A DNA stretch of 40,382 nt from Bacillus sp. 491mf. Lineage in GTDB: Bacteria; Bacillota; Bacilli; Bacillales; Bacillaceae_G. Below the pieces are notes generated by a model. That model searched no databases. It was not told the DNA's origin and saw only the letters and a program-made list of their open reading frames with translations. The stretch is taken from positions 1 through 40,382 of the forward strand of contig NZ_FOLV01000035.1 in NCBI RefSeq assembly GCF_900112415.1, in the 5' to 3' direction. Shown here in pieces: positions 36,460 to 40,382 of this stretch. How positions within the stretch are numbered: position 1 is the first letter of the stretch; every line of letters begins with the position of its first letter. Both the position numbers and the translations under genes were made by a program.

Positions 36460-37227
36460 ATGTTTATGAAAAGAAAACTCCCAATACTTACACTCTTAGC
36501 ATTAATATTTAGTTTGATAGTTACTGTTTTTCCGACAAATACTGCTTTTGCAGATGAGGAAGATCGTATACTTGATATTTATGGTGATCCAGTTACCACA
36601 AATAAAGACTATATGTTAGTAAATAAGTATTGGGACGTGGTGGGGGTTCATCCTTCAGAACGTATAGCAGCTGTAGGTCAGAACAAATTTGGATTATCTT
36701 ATGAGAAGTACGCTGGTTGGCATTATGCAATTCAGTATAGACAAGCATCTTATTATGGATCAGCAGAAATGCATAAAGATACAAAAGGTAATCAGTACTA
36801 TGGTACACCTATAAATTTTGAAACTCCAGATGGATTAAACAGTGATGGATATGTAAGACATAATACGCCAGTTACAATGTCAATGTGGATTGGTGGGCCA
36901 AACGCTGATGCCGGAGGAACAAAAAAATATATAAATGCCAAGGATGCTGGATGGATTTATTTTAGCGACCAATCAAAAAGCAAGCTAATCGTTCAGAAAA
37001 GAAATTCGAAGGAAATAGACTTAGCAACAGGCACTACCGAGATTCTTAGGGATAAATTTGGTAGACCTTGTGATTGGTATAGTGCAGATCCAAAGAACTC
37101 TTATTATGGGGTTACATCAACTTTCCAAGTACAGATCGCACAATATTTAGGCTCAGATCATCAGAAAATGTGGGCAATTTCTGCTCCTAAAAGTGTTGCT
37201 GGCTACGAATTAGTACCTTTGCAGTGA
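36460..37227 (+). CDS. Secreted Kunitz(STI)-type beta-trefoil-like protein, PlcR-controlled
   Basis: The 255-residue precursor has a signal peptide (MFMKRKLPIL plus hydrophobic core, cleavage after AFA, residue 31). The mature start ILDIYGDPVTTNKDYML (37-53) fits the soybean trypsin inhibitor (Kunitz) signature [LIVM]-x-D-x-[EDNTY]-[DG]-[RKHDENQ]-x-[LIVM]-x(5)-Y-x-[LIVM] at each position. GTPINFETPDG (115-125) then DGYVRHNTPVTMSMW (129-143) resemble the next two strands of that fold. Only one Cys (204) is present, so the plant disulfides are missing. AGGAGG is 9 bases before the ATG. plc begins 28 bases later in what is probably one transcript. It might inhibit proteases, bind sugars or be a toxin component; unknown. 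Confidence 0.65.
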   Translation: MFMKRKLPILTLLALIFSLIVTVFPTNTAFADEEDRILDIYGDPVTTNKDYMLVNKYWDVVGVHPSERIAAVGQNKFGLSYEKYAGWHYAIQYRQASYYGSAEMHKDTKGNQYYGTPINFETPDGLNSDGYVRHNTPVTMSMWIGGPNADAGGTKKYINAKDAGWIYFSDQSKSKLIVQKRNSKEIDLATGTTEILRDKFGRPCDWYSADPKNSYYGVTSTFQVQIAQYLGSDHQKMWAISAPKSVAGYELVPLQ

Positions 37228-37255
37228 AACTATATATTAAATGGAGGAATGTAGT

Positions 37256-38110
37256 ATGAAAAGAAAAATTTTAGCTATAGCTTCTGTAATTGCTTTAACA
37301 GCTCCTATTCAAAGTGTGGCGTTCGCACATGAAGATGACGGGCAAGTTGAGCCACCTATCGCTCAAAAATGGTCAGCAGAATCGATACATAGTGAAGGAG
37401 TAAGTTCTCATTTATGGATTGTAAACAGAGCCATTGATATTATGTCCCAAAATGAAACTGTTGTGAAGAAAAATGAGACAGCTCTATTAAATGAGTGGCG
37501 TACTGATCTAGAGAAAGGTATTTACAATGCGGATTATAAAAACCCATACTATGATAATTCCACATTCGCTTCACACTTTTATGATCCTGATTCAGGAAAG
37601 ACGTATATTCCATTTGCTAAACAAGCAAAACAAACAGGAGCGAAATATTTTAAACTAGCTGGTGAAGCTTATCAAAATAAAGATATGCAAAATGCATTCT
37701 ATTATTTAGGATTATCACTTCATTATTTAGGGGATGTTAACCAACCAATGCATGCTGCAAACTTTACTAACATTTCGCATCCATTTGGCTTCCACTCAAA
37801 ATATGAAAACTTCGTCGATACAGTGAAGGATAATTATAGAGTAACGGATGGAAATGGTTATTGGAACTGGAAAAGTGCAAATCCAGAAGAGTGGGTTCAT
37901 GCTTCAGCAGCTGCAGCAAAAGCTGATTATCCATCAATTGTTAATGGTAGTACGAAAAATTGGTTCCTAAAAGCAGCTGTATCACAAGACTCTGCTGATA
38001 AATGGCGTGCGGCAGTAACACCGGTAACAGGAAAACGTTTAATAGAAGCACAGCGTATTACAGCTGGATATATTCATTTATGGTTTGATACGTACGTAAA
38101 TCATCAATAA
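37256..38110 (+). CDS. plc: Phosphatidylcholine-specific phospholipase C
   Basis: The 284-residue precursor has a signal peptide (ending AFA-HE near residue 24), a short propeptide, and a mature enzyme starting at Trp39 (WSAESIHSEG), the N-terminal zinc ligand. Other ligands are in SHLWIVNRAID, the ASHFYDPDSG His, LHYLGDVNQPMHAANF and GFHSKYENFVD, the full trinuclear zinc site of B. cereus PC-PLC (283 residues). It hydrolyses phosphatidylcholine to diacylglycerol and phosphocholine and lyses membranes. GGAGG before ATG 37256 fixes the start. In B. cereus the sphingomyelinase gene sph follows plc; here it does not. Identity to the classical enzyme appears only moderate. Confidence 0.93.
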   Translation: MKRKILAIASVIALTAPIQSVAFAHEDDGQVEPPIAQKWSAESIHSEGVSSHLWIVNRAIDIMSQNETVVKKNETALLNEWRTDLEKGIYNADYKNPYYDNSTFASHFYDPDSGKTYIPFAKQAKQTGAKYFKLAGEAYQNKDMQNAFYYLGLSLHYLGDVNQPMHAANFTNISHPFGFHSKYENFVDTVKDNYRVTDGNGYWNWKSANPEEWVHASAAAAKADYPSIVNGSTKNWFLKAAVSQDSADKWRAAVTPVTGKRLIEAQRITAGYIHLWFDTYVNHQ

Positions 38111-38139
38111 TAACTGCACTTACTTATGTCATAAAGTAA

Positions 38140-38278
38140 AATGGAAACGACTATTGGGTTCATGTTTCATCATATGGAGATAAAATCCAGACTATGCCCC
38201 ACCAATGCATGTGTCTCGGCTGAATCCCAATTATATGTTGGAGAAACATCACATCCATTAATTTGTAAATTGACATAA
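38140..38278 (+). pseudogene. Short broken reading frame after plc
   Basis: One frame reads NGNDYWVHVSSYGDKIQTMP and stops; the overlapping frame continues PTNACVSAESQLYVGETSHP and ends LICKLT at 38278. Joined by a frameshift they look like the C-terminus of a secreted protein. I do not recognise it; it does not resemble sphingomyelinase. Confidence 0.3.
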
Positions 38279-38297
38279 ATAACAATGATAAAATAAG

Positions 38298-38336
38298 AAA
38301 AAACGTTGCATCAATTGATTGCAACGTTTTTTCTTA
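38298..38336 (+). terminator. Terminator downstream of plc
   Basis: AAAACGTTGCA and TGCAACGTTTT form a perfect 11-bp stem followed by TTC, about 190 bases past the plc stop. Confidence 0.75.
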
Positions 38337-38455
38337 TTTTATTTACTTTGCACTTAATAGCCATTAAATCTGAATGATTTTAAGAAATTCATTGCCAAAT
38401 ATACGAGAAGAACAATTACTTATATAATGAAAACGAGAAAGGGGGAAATGGAAGC

Positions 38456-39277
38456 ATGCCAAAACATATCGTAGATCTATCAAAATACAATGATAATATC
38501 GATTGGGATATAGCGGCGCCGCAACTAGATTTGGCAATCTGTCGCGTTCAATATGGCTCAAGGAAGATAGACCAACTATACAATGAACACGTCCAAAATT
38601 TAGAAGCATATGGAGTTCCTCATGCGGCTTATGCTTACGGTTGTTATGTAAGCATTACAGATGCTATTGTGGAGGCCGAAGATTTTCTGGCACGTGTAAA
38701 CCCAAATGCGAAATTTCTTGTGTTAGATGTTGAAGAGGACACGCTAGCAAGCTGCGGAGCTACGAATCTAGCAGAAGCAGCACAAACATTTATTACTACT
38801 TGCAAAGATGTTGGTTGGAAAGTTGGCTTATATGTAGCACATCATATGTATGGATCTTATGGGTTACAAAATGTACAAGCTGATTTCTTATGGATTCCAC
38901 GATATGGAGGCAGAAAACCTAAATATGAATGCGATTTATGGCAATATGCAGATGGTGAAACAGGTGGATGGATTGATGGAATTGGAAAAGTAGATTTAAA
39001 TGTTTTAAACGGAGATAAGCCGCTCGAATGGTTCACAAATGTTCAGGAACTTTATCGCATCTTTGTAGGAGACTTCAATTCAGTTGAATGGATGGAAGAT
39101 GTATATCAGACAATCAAAGTTATTTTTCCAGACTACGGGATATGGACGCAATCTCTTGATGATGGAAATCAGCGTATCATTATTGGTGATTTCAACTCCA
39201 AAGCGTGGTGTGATGAAACGTTTGCGAAGTTGCAAGAAGCTTTCCCGTCATATGGTATGTGGGCCCGGCGAATTTAG
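38456..39277 (+). CDS. GH25 muramidase (lysozyme) with two C-terminal repeats
   Basis: The 273-residue protein has a GH25 catalytic domain (1-190): HIVDLSKYND with the catalytic-site Asp7, FLVLDVEEDT, GLYVAHHMYG and PRYGGRKPKYECDLWQYADG, close to endolysins of B. cereus phages such as PlyB-type enzymes. The C-terminus has two tandem units, ELYRIFVGDFNSVEWMEDVY...FPDYGIW (about 198-229) and QRIIIGDFNSKAWCDETFAK...FPSYGMW (about 237-270), SPOR-like and probably cell-wall binding. There is no signal peptide and no holin nearby, and no phage genes. Start ATG with AAAGGGGG. Confidence 0.85.
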   Translation: MPKHIVDLSKYNDNIDWDIAAPQLDLAICRVQYGSRKIDQLYNEHVQNLEAYGVPHAAYAYGCYVSITDAIVEAEDFLARVNPNAKFLVLDVEEDTLASCGATNLAEAAQTFITTCKDVGWKVGLYVAHHMYGSYGLQNVQADFLWIPRYGGRKPKYECDLWQYADGETGGWIDGIGKVDLNVLNGDKPLEWFTNVQELYRIFVGDFNSVEWMEDVYQTIKVIFPDYGIWTQSLDDGNQRIIIGDFNSKAWCDETFAKLQEAFPSYGMWARRI

Positions 39278-39357
39278 CTATTTACGTCCAAAGTTATTTT
39301 CAAAAATATGTTAATGTAATGTATAAATATTTATGAAAAAATTATACAAGAGGAAAA

Positions 39358-39398
39358 GGAGTCAGCCCCGCAGCTTAAAAGCTGTGAGGACTGACTCC
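39358..39398. other. GC-rich hairpin between muramidase and cytolysin operon
   Basis: GGAGTCAGCCCCGCAGCTTA and AAGCTGTGAGGACTGACTCC fold into a stem of about 17 pairs with two interruptions. On the minus strand it is followed by TTTTCC. It may act as a terminator; its GC content is unlike its surroundings. Confidence 0.5.
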
Positions 39399-39493
39399 AA
39401 AGTTCCTTCATATTATTATCTTTGTTATTGTTTGATAGTAAGTCTTTTTCAATTATATGATTAATATTGCAAAAAGAACCTGCTACATCCTCA

Positions 39494-39548
39494 TATGCAA
39501 CATTGCATATGAAGATGTATTGATAAAAACATAGGCGCTTACTATAAT
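39494..39548 (+). promoter_or_regulatory. PlcR box and -10 of the peptide-cytolysin operon
   Basis: TATGCAACATTGCATA (39494-39509) is a perfect PlcR operator; TATAAT at 39543-39548 is 33 bases behind it, the same geometry as at 36351. Confidence 0.92.
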
Positions 39549-39598
39549 AAGAGCATAAAGATAAATCACATCGTAGCAAAAAAAGAGGAGGAAATACT

Positions 39599-39679
39599 AT
39601 GACAATCGCAATGGCAATTTTAAAATTTTTAGGTGGAGTACTTCCATTCGTTCAAGAACTTTTAAAAGCATTTATGTAA
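39599..39679 (+). CDS. 26-residue amphipathic peptide, PlcR-controlled, upstream of the cytolysin
   Basis: MTIAMAILKFLGGVLPFVQE then LLKAFM. AGGAGG lies 8 bases before the ATG and the stop TAA is at 39677-39679. It is highly hydrophobic with Lys9, Glu20 and Lys23 on one side and no signal peptide, like phenol-soluble modulins, delta-lysin or leaderless bacteriocins. No terminator separates it from the cytolysin gene 68 bases later, so the two should share one PlcR-activated transcript. It could instead be a leader peptide or a type I toxin. I know of no named homologue. Confidence 0.7.
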   Translation: MTIAMAILKFLGGVLPFVQELLKAFM

Positions 39680-39747
39680 GTTCACTATTTAGCAATTATT
39701 GATAAATAATTTATCCTTAATACGAAAAAAGGAAGGGGTTGAGTTTT

Positions 39748-40382
39748 TTGAAAATTACAAAAAATACAAAAAGCACAAAAGGAATCAAATTACTAGCGTG
39801 TTTATCAATTGGCTTATGCACTTTTACTTATTCTTCTATTTCCTTCGCTGAAACACCTAAAAGTAATTCAGCTAATGCAACAAAAAAAGCTATTAACATT
39901 GATACTGGTATAGCAAATCTAAAGTATAATAATCAAGAGGTTTTAGCAGTAAATGGTGATAAAGTAGAGAGTTTTGTTCCAAAAGAAAGTACAAATTCAA
40001 ATGGTAAATTTGTAGTGGTTGAACGTGAGAAAAAGTCACTTACAACTTCACCAGTTGATATTTCGATTATTGATTCTGTGGCTAACCGTACTTATCCAGG
40101 AGCAGTACAACTTGCAAATAAAGCTTTTGCAGATAATCAACCTGATTTATTAGTGGCTAAGAGAAAACCTTTGAATATTAGTATCGACTTACCTGGTATG
40201 AGAAAAGACAATACAATTACTGTCCAAAATCCTACATATGGTAATGTGTCTGGAGCAGTAGATGAGTTAGTATCTACTTGGAATGACAAGTATTCAAACA
40301 CACATACGTTACCTGCAAGAATGCAGTATACAGAATCTATGGTGTATAGTAAATCTCAAATCGCAAGTGCTCTTAATGTTAA
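39748..40382 (+). CDS. Thiol-activated cholesterol-dependent cytolysin (cereolysin O/anthrolysin O), 5' part
   Basis: The first 211 residues are present and the gene runs off the window. A signal peptide ([20 protein letters not shown], cleavage after FA) is followed by [20 protein letters not shown], then [20 protein letters not shown] and [20 protein letters not shown], nearly identical to anthrolysin O. It forms cholesterol-dependent pores after secretion. The undecapeptide lies beyond the window. Start is TTG at 39748 with AAGGGG 9 bases before; a TTG three codons upstream matches the annotated start of anthrolysin O but has no spacing to the RBS. Confidence 0.92.
   Translation, partial: MKITKNTKSTKGIKLLACLSIGLCTFTYSSISFAETPKSNSANATKKAINIDTGIANLKYNNQEVLAVNGDKVESFVPKESTNSNGKFVVVEREKKSLTTSPVDISIIDSVANRTYPGAVQLANKAFADNQPDLLVAKRKPLNISIDLPGMRKDNTITVQNPTYGNVSGAVDELVSTWNDKYSNTHTLPARMQYTESMVYSKSQIASALNV

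Noticed and set aside
38456-39277. Prophage called from the GH25 endolysin
   Set aside because: No holin, tail, integrase or other phage genes nearby; it stands among PlcR-controlled secreted-protein genes.

Overview
The window is chromosomal DNA of a Bacillus cereus group bacterium. Three matches to the PlcR box (TATGNANNNNTNCATA), a PapR-like pheromone gene, an InhA metalloprotease, phosphatidylcholine-specific phospholipase C, the 5' end of a cereolysin O/anthrolysin O-type cytolysin, IS231-type ends and low-GC strong-RBS Bacillus genes all point the same way. Several proteins (PC-PLC, InhA, the PapR-like peptide) look clearly diverged from the B. cereus/B. anthracis versions I remember, so a less-sampled member of the group is possible. 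I cannot name the species.

Layout. 0-12.5 kb is accessory and partly decayed. It holds an IS200/IS605 tnpB tail, an azoreductase, an MFS exporter, an orphan PapR-like gene with its own PlcR box, an MccF/LD-carboxypeptidase, an esterase fragment, a CotA-like laccase, a nitronate monooxygenase, a histidine-kinase fragment, membrane proteins, two DUF2639 small proteins, a broken MazG-like gene, a GNAT and YhzD. 12.8-17.9 kb is a chaperone cassette: an HscC-type Hsp70, a J-protein with HPE instead of HPD, a DUF1266 protein, and a divergent TPR/membrane protein. 18-26.3 kb is yhaO-yhaN-yhaM (SbcDC-like nuclease pair plus exoribonuclease) and yhaL, with an inhA-family gene between yhaM and yhaL. 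26.4-29.9 kb holds two VOC proteins, streptothricin acetyltransferase and a bestrophin. 30-35 kb is the glycerol system glpP-glpF-glpK-glpD with two GlpP-type leader terminators and CcpA-site matches. 35.1-40.4 kb is a virulence segment: an IS231-derived mini-element, then a PlcR box driving a secreted Kunitz(STI)-like protein plus PC-PLC, a GH25 muramidase, and a second perfect PlcR box driving an unannotated 26-residue amphipathic peptide and the cytolysin gene cut by the window end.

A dispersed repeat built on ATATATCGGCGCTTCGACACGATTTAAAGATTC occurs five times, mostly close behind transcription terminators. The most interesting items are the orphan pheromone gene with a 9-G tract at its ribosome site, the Kunitz-like/PC-PLC operon under a 36-bp palindrome, the small peptide ahead of the cytolysin, the HscC/J/DUF1266/TPR cassette, and the hairpin that buries the yhaL ribosome-binding site. 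No tRNA, rRNA or CRISPR array was seen.
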